Origin: CAZKVU01 sp964556475
GTDB taxonomy: Bacteria > Patescibacteriota > Microgenomatia > UBA1406 > HO2-37-13b
Assembly (NCBI GenBank): GCA_964556475.1
Contig: CAZKVU010000009.1
Coordinates: 1 to 40,875 of the forward strand
Reading direction: 5' to 3'
DNA: 40,875 nt
The position numbers were made by a program, and so were the translations under genes. The notes beneath the pieces were generated by a model. The model was given only the letters and a program-made list of their open reading frames with translations, did no database searches and was not told where the DNA came from. This document shows positions 24,896 through 33,800 of this stretch, piece after piece (within the stretch, counting starts at the first letter, position 1; each line of letters opens with the position of its first letter).

Positions 24896-25987
24896 TTAAT
24901 CAACAAAGTCTTTGAGTTTTCGTGCTCTGGTAGGATGTCGTAATTTTCGAATAGCTTTTGCTTCTATCTGTCGTATACGCTCTCGGGTAACATTAAATTC
25001 TTTACCTACATCCTCAAGTGTTTTGCTTTTACCATCGTCTAAACCAAATCGCATAATCAAAACCTTTTTCTCTCTTTCTGAGAGCGTTTCAAGAACTTCG
25101 TTAAGATAATCTCGCAAGAACTCCTTTGAAACAGTGTCGTATAAAGATGGCTGATCACTGTCTGCTATGAACTGTTCAAGCGTTGTTTCTTTATCATCGC
25201 CAATTGGTGTTGATAATGATTTCGGATGTTGTGAAATCTTAATAAGATTTTCGACTTCATCGATTGAAATTTCCATGTCTTTTGCAATTTCCTCTTTCTT
25301 TGGCTCACGGCCAAGTAATTGAGTTAATCTTCGCTGAGTTTTATAGTAGCGATTAATATTGTCGACCATGTGTACCGGAATGCGGATTGTTCGCGACTGA
25401 TCTGCGATTGCACGGGTAATAGCTTGTCTGATCCACCACGTTGCATAGGTTGAAAATTTAAATCCTCTTTTCCAGTCATATTTTTCAACTGCCTTAATCA
25501 ATCCCTGGTTACCTTCCTGAATAAGATCAAGGAAAGATAAACGTCGTCCAAGATATTTTTTTGCGATTGAAACAACAAGTCTCAAATTTGATCGGATTAA
25601 GGTTCTTCGAGCGCTCATGTCATCTTTCTCATAACGCTTTGCCAAGTCAATTTCCTGTTCAAAACTTAGAAGTGGATACATACCGATCTCTTTTAAATAC
25701 ATTTTAATAGGATCAAGTGACTCACCTTGTCGTACTGTGATAAGTTGCTTTAATTCTTTTTCAATCTCTTCCATTGATCGGCGAGCATCTTCTTCTTCAC
25801 GGGTTGAAACATTTTCAAAAATATCAATATTTTTGGTTATTGCATCGCGGAAGAATTCGTCAATTTCGGAAATATGCTTTTCCGGCTCCGGAAAAATGAA
25901 GAAAATGTCGTCGATTACGATGAATCCGTTCTCTTCTCCTTGTCTTAAAAGCTCTTTTGTTGTTTTCGGTATCTTTTGTGTTGTCAT
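24896..25987 (-). CDS. rpoD: Primary RNA polymerase sigma factor RpoD (sigma-70)
   Basis: The 363 residues include region 1.2 (DPIKMYLKEIGMYPLLSFEQEIDLA), region 2 (RSNLRLVVSIAKKYLGRRLSFLDLIQEGNQGLIKAVEKYDWKRGFKFSTYATWWIRQAI, quoted as consecutive short motifs: SNLRLVVSIAKKY, LDLIQEGNQGLIKAV, FKFSTYATWWIRQAI), region 3 and region 4.2 (VTRERIRQIEAKAIRKLRHP). Region 1.1 is reduced to a ~90-residue acidic stretch and the non-conserved insert is missing, as in SigA of small genomes. It follows dnaG after 12 nt. The TTGACA/TATAAT-type promoters throughout the window fit this factor. Confidence 0.97.
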   Translation of the reverse strand: MTTQKIPKTTKELLRQGEENGFIVIDDIFFIFPEPEKHISEIDEFFRDAITKNIDIFENVSTREEEDARRSMEEIEKELKQLITVRQGESLDPIKMYLKEIGMYPLLSFEQEIDLAKRYEKDDMSARRTLIRSNLRLVVSIAKKYLGRRLSFLDLIQEGNQGLIKAVEKYDWKRGFKFSTYATWWIRQAITRAIADQSRTIRIPVHMVDNINRYYKTQRRLTQLLGREPKKEEIAKDMEISIDEVENLIKISQHPKSLSTPIGDDKETTLEQFIADSDQPSLYDTVSKEFLRDYLNEVLETLSEREKKVLIMRFGLDDGKSKTLEDVGKEFNVTRERIRQIEAKAIRKLRHPTRARKLKDFVD

Positions 25988-25999
25988 GACTGATCAATT

Positions 26000-27766
26000 T
26001 TACATGTCTATGAGGCGTTTTTCAACCTCAGCTATCTCTTTACTAAGCTCCGAAACACGAACGTCTTCAGAGCTGTTCTCTGCAAGTTTTTTTAATTGAT
26101 CCTTAAGAGTGTGCCTTTTTAGCTCATAAAGCATGCGATTGAAGCTGGATTGTTTCAAAGTATCGCGTGAAATATCAAATAAGAAGAGCTCATCAAGTAC
26201 TTGCTGAAGTGGTGCAGATAAGTTTTGAGCAAGTTTTTTGATACTATATTTAGACTTTTTATCAGCCTGTTTTTCCTCAAATTTTCTTAAATACGCAAAT
26301 AAATCCTGAAATGAAGGAGTTGTAAAGTTTTCAGCGGATATTATTAAACCGACATCTTGTATAACCTTCATCGGGTCATCATTTTGCAGAATAGCCGAAA
26401 GTATGTGTTTTTCTAGTAATTCAATACGGTTTATATTCTCGCCTGCTTCCACTGTTTTTTTGATAGAAATGCTCACCTGCCTTTTTTTTCGATAATCATC
26501 AACCATCTTAACAATATCATTTTCATGAATATCGAGCCTTTCCGATATTTGCTTTACATAGTGTGAAAATACGATAGGATTCAAAATATATTCAATGAAA
26601 GGGATTATTTCCTTCAGTGCTTCGGTTTTTTCATACGGATCTGAGGAATTATATTTTTGAATTGCTGTATCAATAATAAAATCATATATAGGAATCGGTT
26701 TTTTTATAATTTTTTTGAAAGAAATAGGGTCATTTTTGAGCGCTTCATCAGGATCTTTTCCATGTTCAGCTCTTATTATGTCGATTCTAAATTCAAGTTC
26801 CTCAGCGTCCTGAATAGCTCTTTTTGTTGTTTCAGCACCTGAATAGTCTGCATCTAATGCCAGGATAAGGTGCTGGGTAAATCGTTTGAGGAGAGCAAGT
26901 TGTTCTCTGGTAACAGCAGAGCCTTTTACAGCAACCACATTTTTAATACCATTTTTATAACAGCTGATCATATCAAATTCGCCCTCAACGATAATTGCAG
27001 ATTTTTCCTTTATGATTTCGTCTTTCGCAAGATTAATTCCAAACAATGTTTCACGCTTGTGATATAAAATCGTTTCAGGGGTATTAACATATTTGGCCTG
27101 TTTCTCATTGTCATGAAGGAGTCTTCCTGAAAAACCCAGGATGGTGTTTCGAGTACTGATTATCGGAAACATAAGTCTTCCTCGAAATCTGTCATATGGT
27201 TTTCCTGTTTTGCCCTTGAGTACAAGTCCTGAATTGATACTATCCTGCTCATTAAATTTTTTCTTAATAAGATAGGTGCTTAAACTGTCCCATGATTGCG
27301 GGGCATAACCAAGCTGAAATGTCTCGATTAAACCTTTATTCAGCCCCCGTTTTTCAAGATACTCACGAGCATGTGCTCCTGAAGGATGTTCGAGCAGTAA
27401 ATAATGATACATTCGAGCAGCAGCATCATTAATGGTGATAATTTTTTCTTTTTCGTTCCAGGCCTTATCTTCAAAGTCCAAATTTTGAATAGTGACACCT
27501 GCTTGATGTGCAAGTTCTTTCAGTGCTTCAAAAAAAGTAATGTTTTCAAGTTTCATCAAAAAGGCAATTACATCTCCACCTTGTTGACATGCTCCAAAAC
27601 ATCGCCAGATTTGACGATCAGGAGACACCACAAAAGATGGAGTTTTTTCATTGTGGAATGGACAATTACCTTTGAAATTCCGGCCAGCCCGTTTCAACTG
27701 AGTTACTGCCCCAATATATTCCACAATATCGATTCTCTTTTTTATTTCTTCAATCGTATCCTTCAT
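26000..27766 (-). CDS. dnaG: DNA primase DnaG
   Basis: Makes RNA primers for replication. The 588-residue protein has the N-terminal CHC2 zinc-binding domain with Cys35, His38, Cys56 and Cys60 (CPFHNEKTPSF and WRCFGACQQGGDV; three residues between the last two Cys instead of two). The RNA polymerase core contains GFSGRLL and the TOPRIM motifs IIVEGEFDMI and ALDADYSGAETTKRA. A C-terminal helical helicase-interaction region ends in KEIAEVEKRLIDM. Followed by rpoD with 12 nt between, this is the macromolecular-synthesis gene pair without rpsU. A TATACT box lies about 25-30 nt before the ATG as a possible -10. Confidence 0.97.
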   Translation of the reverse strand: MKDTIEEIKKRIDIVEYIGAVTQLKRAGRNFKGNCPFHNEKTPSFVVSPDRQIWRCFGACQQGGDVIAFLMKLENITFFEALKELAHQAGVTIQNLDFEDKAWNEKEKIITINDAAARMYHYLLLEHPSGAHAREYLEKRGLNKGLIETFQLGYAPQSWDSLSTYLIKKKFNEQDSINSGLVLKGKTGKPYDRFRGRLMFPIISTRNTILGFSGRLLHDNEKQAKYVNTPETILYHKRETLFGINLAKDEIIKEKSAIIVEGEFDMISCYKNGIKNVVAVKGSAVTREQLALLKRFTQHLILALDADYSGAETTKRAIQDAEELEFRIDIIRAEHGKDPDEALKNDPISFKKIIKKPIPIYDFIIDTAIQKYNSSDPYEKTEALKEIIPFIEYILNPIVFSHYVKQISERLDIHENDIVKMVDDYRKKRQVSISIKKTVEAGENINRIELLEKHILSAILQNDDPMKVIQDVGLIISAENFTTPSFQDLFAYLRKFEEKQADKKSKYSIKKLAQNLSAPLQQVLDELFLFDISRDTLKQSSFNRMLYELKRHTLKDQLKKLAENSSEDVRVSELSKEIAEVEKRLIDM

Positions 27767-27812
27767 AGTAGGCTTAAGGAAAGTAGATATAGTATACAGG
27801 AAAGAATAATGC

Positions 27813-27896
27813 GGAGGGGGCGGGATTTGAACCCGCGTGAGGTTGCCCTCCCAAGGTTTTCGAGACCTGGCCGTTTAGCCGCTCCGGCACCCCTCC
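27813..27896 (-). tRNA. tRNA-Ser (anticodon CGA)
   Basis: The 84-nt minus-strand RNA has a 7-bp acceptor stem (GGAGGGG/CCCCTCC), discriminator G, an anticodon loop CTCGAAA with CGA at 27862-27860, a long variable arm (GGGAGGGCAACCTC) typical of class II serine tRNAs, and a T arm with GGTTCAAATCC. It reads UCG codons. CCA is not encoded. It lies upstream of dnaG, right next to the assembly gap. Confidence 0.95.
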
Positions 27897-27923
27897 AATC
27901 ACACAGTATATTGTATCATTTGC

Positions 27924-28023
27924 NNNNNNNNNNNNNNNNNNNNNNNNNNNNNNNNNNNNNNNNNNNNNNNNNNNNNNNNNNNNNNNNNNNNNNNNNNNNN
28001 NNNNNNNNNNNNNNNNNNNNNNN
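27924..28023. other. Assembly gap of 100 N between recF and tRNA-Ser
   Basis: Exactly 100 N of unknown real length. Any gene between recF and the tRNA (for example another tRNA) would be hidden here. The 30 bases between the gap and recF hold nothing recognisable. Confidence 0.95.
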
Positions 28024-28053
28024 AGGCCATATAAACCTATAGTATACCACAAA

Positions 28054-29100
28054 TCAGCCTATTTGTACAGTATGAGTTTTATTTTCAGGCCAGGTTGCAA
28101 GCTCTTGTTCTGTTGAGGTAATTATCGATTGGTAGTTTTGAATAACCTCAAAAATGACCTTTTTATTTAATTGATCGAGCTCAGAGAAGATATCATCAAG
28201 TAAAATGAGTGGTTTACGCTCAAGTTGGGCTGAGTAGACATCAATTTCGTGCAGCAATAGCCATAAAAGGGCTAGTCTCTGCTCTCCTCTTGAACTATAT
28301 GTATGCACATCAATGGTCCGATTATTTTTTATCTTTAGAACAGTGAATTCATCCCTATGGGGGCCAACAATTGTTCTTTTGAGGTAGAATTGGCGTAAAT
28401 AGTATTCTTCAAGTCGTTCCGGTGAAATAACATTTTGCTGATAGACAAGTTTGAATGAGTGCTCTTCAATTGAAGGTTTTTTATTAATTTCTTCAACAAA
28501 CCATTCTCTTTTACTATAAAGATATTCAGCTTGCTTGATTAAATAATCATCCCAGAATTGAAGATCTTCCTGTAAATTATCAGGCGACACTGCCTTTTCT
28601 AGTATTTTATTTCGTTTACGCAAGGCACTTTCATAGTTAACTAAATTTTTTTTATAATGGATGTCGATTTTTGACAGGACATGGTCGATATATGATCGCC
28701 TTTGTGAGTTTGGGCCGTCAATAATTTTCATCCTATCCGGCGAAAAAACTGCAACCGGAGGTGTGTATGTTGTGTAATGTTGCAAAAGTTTTTTAGATCG
28801 GTCAACAAAGTAAGCCTTTTTTGTTGTATTCTCTTTTTTGAGAACTATTTTGAAGGTTTGCTCGAGATCATTTTCATCAAAAGTAGCTTTTACACTTGCC
28901 TGACTTTCGTCAAAGTAAATTAATTCTTCCTGCTTATCGTCCTTTAATCCTTTGCCCGTACAAATAAAATAAATCGATTCAAGTATATTTGTTTTACCGA
29001 CTGCATTATTACCAAGTAGAATGGTTACCGTTGGATCAAAAAGGATAGTTTTATCTTTAAAGCTGCGAAAATTTTCAAGCTGAATTGATTTCAGAATCAT
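28054..29100 (-). CDS. recF: DNA replication and repair protein RecF
   Basis: SMC-like ATPase that helps load RecA at single-strand gaps. The 348 residues contain the N-terminal ILKSIQLENFRSF, Walker A GNNAVGKTN (~30-38), VFSPDRMKIIDG, the QRRSYIDHVLSKID region, the ABC signature SSRGEQR and Walker B PLILLDDIFSELD. The length is near the usual 360. The start ATG overlaps the stop of the upstream UMP kinase-methyltransferase gene by 4 bp, so translation is coupled. dnaA and dnaN, its usual neighbours, are absent here. Confidence 0.95.
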   Translation of the reverse strand: MILKSIQLENFRSFKDKTILFDPTVTILLGNNAVGKTNILESIYFICTGKGLKDDKQEELIYFDESQASVKATFDENDLEQTFKIVLKKENTTKKAYFVDRSKKLLQHYTTYTPPVAVFSPDRMKIIDGPNSQRRSYIDHVLSKIDIHYKKNLVNYESALRKRNKILEKAVSPDNLQEDLQFWDDYLIKQAEYLYSKREWFVEEINKKPSIEEHSFKLVYQQNVISPERLEEYYLRQFYLKRTIVGPHRDEFTVLKIKNNRTIDVHTYSSRGEQRLALLWLLLHEIDVYSAQLERKPLILLDDIFSELDQLNKKVIFEVIQNYQSIITSTEQELATWPENKTHTVQIG

Positions 29101-30434
29101 ACTGTTTTCTTACGAAGCACAAATACACTTTCAAAGAATGTTGGCAGTTTAAACATGAATTTTTGGACAATGCTGACATTTTCAATAGATCTAAACAGGT
29201 TATACCAGAAAGCTTGACTTAAAATTGAAACCTGTGAGACATCATGACCATGAACAAGATTAATCCAGCCATTCTCAATTGTGTAAATCTTGTGAAGTAT
29301 GAGTTTTCGCGAAACTCTAATTGATTCATTAACAGCATCTTTAAGTTGGTCTCTTCCTAAATGTTCAAGTACATCCATTGATACAACAAGATCAAATTCA
29401 TCATCTCCATATGGCAATTTACGTAAATCTGCTTTTTGGAGGAATGGTTGAATTTCTCTATTTGCAGCAGATACAGCATATCCTGAGACATCGACTCCAT
29501 ATGCCTGAACTCCTAGTTTTCTTAGATAATAAACAAGAAGGCCAGTTCCACACCCGATATCAAGACAATTTTTCGGGTTGATTGTTAGCTTGATCCAAAG
29601 GGCTCTATACATATTTACAACCTTTTGCACATAGCGAGAGATTGTCGATGATGAAAGGGAGATTTTATATTCTTTCCTGCGATAATAATTTTCATCAAAA
29701 TAGTCATGAGTGATGTCGTAATTAGTGATAACTGTTCCTTTGAAATCCTCACCATTCAGTATTTTGTTAAGATTTCTAAAGTTCTTACCATTTGCCACAA
29801 TAACCATCATATTATGCCGTTTAGCTAATTGTGATGCGACAGGATCAAATGGGGCATTGGTACCCGGAATCCATTCTGTTCCAACGATATTTTCAAAAAA
29901 GCTCCATGTTGTTTTTTTAATGATTTCAGCATCATGATATTTTGCAGGATCCTTATCGTAGACGTAGTCAATATTAGAAAGATTGATTATGACTGAGGCT
30001 TTATAATCTCGTGCTAGAACAGCCGCACAGTAATCGGTTGACCAACCAGGTTTCCATCCTGCACCAATGGCTATTGGTTCATACCAATTCCACAGCTTTC
30101 GATCGTAGTTTGTTATAACGCGAGGATGCGCAATATCTTGGAAAATAGTTCTGACAAGATGTGCATTTAAACGGGTTGCATGGATTCCCAGCCAGTCTAA
30201 GTCTTCGTCAGTCATTGTTCCAACAACATTTTTTCCGGCATCACGATATTGACGGGCAGTGCTTCCACCTCCAATAACAATAAGGAATCGTCGACGTCGT
30301 TCTTTGATTTGCTTACGGATGAAGATATCTAGTTTTTTGAGAAAATCTGTGTTAATTCCGTCTTTGGGGACTATAAGACTACCCCCAACAGAGAGTACTA
30401 CGGTTTCCGCTTTTTTGTATGATTCTCCTGCCAT
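29097..30434 (-). CDS. Fusion: archaeal-type UMP kinase + SAM-dependent methyltransferase
   Basis: A single 445-residue frame with two domains. Residues ~8-236 form an amino-acid-kinase fold of the archaeal UMP kinase type: VVLSVGGSLIVP, FLIVIGGGSTARQYRDAG, LGIHATRLNAHLV, the acceptor-site region GWKPGWSTDYCAAVLA, NLSNIDYVYDKDP and the FDPVASQLAKR end. These enzymes make UDP from UMP. Residues ~240-445 form a class I methyltransferase: a Tyr-rich lead (HDYFDENYYRRKEY), motif I LDIGCGTG (~290-298), acidic motif II YGVDVSG, and FDLVVSMDVLEHL. The methylated substrate is unknown; the closest-looking methyltransferases act on small molecules or surface glycans. It overlaps recF by 4 bp. No frameshift or repeat suggests misassembly. 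Confidence 0.87.
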   Translation of the reverse strand: MAGESYKKAETVVLSVGGSLIVPKDGINTDFLKKLDIFIRKQIKERRRRFLIVIGGGSTARQYRDAGKNVVGTMTDEDLDWLGIHATRLNAHLVRTIFQDIAHPRVITNYDRKLWNWYEPIAIGAGWKPGWSTDYCAAVLARDYKASVIINLSNIDYVYDKDPAKYHDAEIIKKTTWSFFENIVGTEWIPGTNAPFDPVASQLAKRHNMMVIVANGKNFRNLNKILNGEDFKGTVITNYDITHDYFDENYYRRKEYKISLSSSTISRYVQKVVNMYRALWIKLTINPKNCLDIGCGTGLLVYYLRKLGVQAYGVDVSGYAVSAANREIQPFLQKADLRKLPYGDDEFDLVVSMDVLEHLGRDQLKDAVNESIRVSRKLILHKIYTIENGWINLVHGHDVSQVSILSQAFWYNLFRSIENVSIVQKFMFKLPTFFESVFVLRKKTV

Positions 30435-30466
30435 TTTGAAAAAAATTCGCGTTTTAGTTTTGTGTC

Positions 30467-30492
30467 AAAAAAACCCCGCTCTGGGAAGCGGG
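30467..30492 (-). terminator. Intrinsic terminator after clp-pilin operon
   Basis: A CCCGCT / AGCGGG stem with a 6-nt loop is followed on the minus strand by GG and seven T. It lies 80 nt past the pilin-like gene and ends about 33 nt before the kinase-methyltransferase start. The end of its T tract forms TTGACA (30463-30468), a possible -35 for the next gene, though no good -10 follows. Confidence 0.7.
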
Positions 30493-30533
30493 TATTTATT
30501 ATTGCTTATTTCGATCCTTTAATAATAGTAATC

Positions 30534-30554
30534 ATACTATATAACTTATAGTAT
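30534..30554. repeat. 8-bp inverted repeat in intergenic DNA
   Basis: ATACTATA-TAACT-TATAGTAT is a perfect inverted repeat 18 bp past the stop of the pilin-like gene. It is AT-rich and overlaps a minus-strand TATACT (30550-30555). It could be an operator or a chance palindrome in AT-rich sequence. Nothing else is seen in the 138-bp gap 30435-30572 besides the terminator. Confidence 0.4.
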
Positions 30555-30572
30555 ATCATAGGCTTAATCATA

Positions 30573-30890
30573 TTAAAACAGTAAATTGTCGTCAAGACCG
30601 AATACAAAGGCAACTACTTTCGCAAGGAAGAATGAGAGCGTTAATAATACAAAGCCAATAATAGATGTCGTAATCCGAGCCTTAGCACTTTCAACTTTAT
30701 CTGGTTCTCCTCCAGAAGTCATGTATCCATACCCACCCCAAATGAGCATAATAAGTAAAATGACCGCTGCAAAAGGAAAGAGGAAACTGAGGACTTTACT
30801 AATGAGTCCACCGAGTGTGCCAATACTGTCGTCAAGTGGTCCCTTAATTGGGGTTCCGCTTATTATTAATTCTTGCGCTTGAACATTCAT
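30573..30890 (-). CDS. Small VirB2/TrbC-like pilin-type membrane protein
   Basis: The 105-residue protein has two hydrophobic helices (~28-52 and ~75-95) joined by the segment WGGYGYMTSGGEPDKVESAKARITTSIIGFV. The GGxxYxTSGG-x-K-x-x-x-AK pattern between two helices is the hallmark of small pilin-like proteins related to TrbC/VirB2, which are frequent in CPR and mycoplasma genomes. A typical signal peptide is not obvious. It starts 3 nt after the Clp ATPase stop and is followed by an intrinsic terminator, so it shares the clp transcript. No other conjugation or type IV secretion gene is in the window. Function here is unknown; it may be an assembly subunit or a membrane partner of the Clp protein. 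Confidence 0.75.
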   Translation of the reverse strand: MNVQAQELIISGTPIKGPLDDSIGTLGGLISKVLSFLFPFAAVILLIMLIWGGYGYMTSGGEPDKVESAKARITTSIIGFVLLTLSFFLAKVVAFVFGLDDNLLF

Positions 30891-30893
30891 ACG

Positions 30894-33800
30894 TTATGCT
30901 ACCTGTGGAGTGACAGGTTGATTTTGTTGACCAAGTTTATTTTCGAGCATGTTTTGGACACCTTGCAGGTCCTTATCGGTACTTGCTGGTGAATTTACTG
31001 GCGGCGTTGGTATAACCATGTCAGTTGGCTTACTTTGTGTAGAGCTTTGAGGGGCTTGACCAGATTGTTTTTTATCATCCTTTTTTGTTTTTTGTCCCTG
31101 TGTCGGTGCAGATTTGCTTTGTTTTTGATCAGGAACAACATCTAATGATGGCTTTTTATTCTGATCAGTGCTTGTCTGATCGGCAGTTGGCTGATCAGTT
31201 TTATTTTGCTGAATATTATCTGTCTTTAAAGCAGGATCATCTGGTTTGATAAGCGGTTCATTCTTAATTTCTTCAACCTTTTCCTGAGCGTTTATCGGAC
31301 AAACAACAGTAGCTCCTTCTTTTACTTCAGTCTCAAATTCATGCCCGGATTGAACACATTTAAACTTTTTCATTACAATCTGCCCTTTTGCTGCTTCGCT
31401 TTCAGGGACAAATTTTACTTTATCGATATTAAAGATCAATTCAGCGCCATCAAAATCAACACGGACCATGTCGTTTTCTTCAAGTTTTTTCTCGATAATG
31501 AGCGATGATAATGGATTTTCAACTAATTTTTGAATTGTTCGACGTAATGGGCGAGCACCATAAATTGGATCAAATCCTTGTCTGACAATCTCTTTCTTTG
31601 CTGAGAGCGTCCATGCAAATCCCATGTTTTGATCTTCGAGCATCTTCCTAACGCCTTTAAGCTGGAGCTCAGCAATAAGAAGCATATGATGATATTTAAG
31701 TGGCTCAAAAATAATTACTTCATCGAAACGGTTGATCAACTCAGGTCTGAAGAATTTTCTCAATTCTTCCATAACCTTTGATTTTGTCTTTTCGTATTGG
31801 TTTGTTGAAAGTTCCTCTTCAATTTTTTTCTTTTCAGCAAGCTCCTGATCAAGTGGGAAGTCTTTGCCAAAGTAATCCGCCATGGTCTGCATTTTCCATA
31901 TGGTTGTTTGTGCTTTTCGTGACCAAACTTGCTCACCAACAATTATGTACTCACCACCGTCTGCAGTGAATCCGTGAATGTCCCAATAATTTGTCGGGAA
32001 GGCTGCTGGTTCAGTTTGCTGACTATTTTGTTGTGGTGTTTTTTGTGTATCGTCAACTTTAGCTTGTGCAACTTGAGGTTGTTTAGAATCATTTGTTTGA
32101 GCAGTCAATGGATCCTGGTTTTTCTGAGGGTCTTTTTGAGTATCAGTCGGTGCACTTGACTGCGGTGTGTTAGCTGCCGGCGCTGTACTTTCCATCTGCT
32201 GGCCGGCGAAATAATCTTTTAATTCACCAGTTTCCCAATTGGTATCTCCGTCTTTTCTTCTCCAGAACCTATCTTTGAATGATACAACCTCAGTTTCATC
32301 AGACGAAAATGCATGTGTTTTAAGACGCGCTGTTGGTAATTGCTGTTCCGGTGCATCTGGAAGTGCATTAATTACAACATTCTTATTAAAGTATTGAATA
32401 AGGTTCATGCTGCTCCATACTTTAGCTGTTGTTGATGTTCTCCAGAGCATTTGATCGCCGACAGATATGAATTCAGCTCCTTTTGGCGACATAGTGTGTG
32501 TATCAAATTCTTTGCCAGGGAATTCTGCTGGTTGTGCAGCGGGCTTTGCAGGAGCTGGTGGCTGATCTGCTTGTGCTGGTTCAGCTGGTGCTGAGGGCTG
32601 TTGGTCAGTCGGAGCTGTTTGAACAGTCTGTCCAGAGAAGTAGTCGATCAGCATTTTGTTATTCCATTGACCTGTTGGGCCTTCGCGTTCAAATACTTTA
32701 CCCATGATGGTGAGTATTTGCCTGCCTCGTGGAGAAAATGCATAGGTTGAAATTGCTGTTGGCTCCTCAATATCGGTTTTTCCTGATGCAAGAATATCAT
32801 CCTGAATCATCTTTGTTCCAATGTTTGAAGTAGTTATAACAACAGTATTCTTGAATGAAACAACGTGTCCTCTATTGTCGGTAAGACGTCCATCATCAAG
32901 AATCTGAAGAAGAATATTAAAGATGTCCGGATGTGCCTTTTCAACCTCGTCAAAAAGCACAACAGAATATGGTCTTCGACGAACCGCTTCAGTTAATTTA
33001 CCGCCTTCTTCATATCCAACATAGCCTGGAGGTGCGCCAAGAAGCTTTGCAACTTCGTGCTTTTCCATATATTCGGTCATATCGAAGCGGATCATTGCTT
33101 CTTCTTGTCCGAAAAGCACCTCTGCAAGTGTTTTTGAAAGTTCTGTTTTACCCACACCGGTTGGCCCAAGGAATACAAAGCTTCCGATTGGCCTATCTGT
33201 TGATTTAAGACCTGCTCGACCTCTTCGGATAGCCTCGGCGACTGGTGTTACTGCATGTTCCTGATTGATTAAGCGCTGATGAATAATATCTTCCAGTTTT
33301 CTTAGCTTTTCAACTTCTGATGATGTTATCTTTGAGACGGGAATTCCTGTCCATCGAGCAATAACATCCTTAATGATTTGTTCGGTGACGCTTGATGTTG
33401 TTTGAGCTTTCTTTGTGTTATATTCTTCCTGATCTTCTGTAAGTTGAGCTTTCAGGTCATCGACTTTTGGCTTTAAGATGCTTGACTGAACTTTATTTCC
33501 GATCTTTTCTGCTTCCTGATATTCCTGGTCGAGCTGCTTCAGTCTTTCTTCAAGTGATCGGATTTTCTCAGGTAACGAAATGAGTGGCAAACGTACTGCT
33601 GCACCAGCCTCATCGATCAAATCAACCGCTTTGTCTGGAAGGAATCGATCGCCGACATATCGCTTAGAGAGCTTTACAGAAGCCTCGATTGCCTCATCGG
33701 GGATTTTTACTTTATGGAATGCTTCATATTTGTCACGAAGCGCTTTTACCATTTTTACTGCAGCTTCTTCAGTTGGCTCTGGAACAAGGACAGGCTGGAA

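Noticed and set aside
27404..28042. 212-codon ORF crossing dnaG (antisense), the tRNA and the gap
   Set aside because: It runs antisense through dnaG and through a tRNA gene and includes unknown bases, so it is a shadow frame.
30463..30468. TTGACA at the end of the terminator T tract as a promoter for the kinase-methyltransferase gene
   Set aside because: No -10-like hexamer occurs at 16-18 bp (only a T run), so it stays an unproven coincidence.
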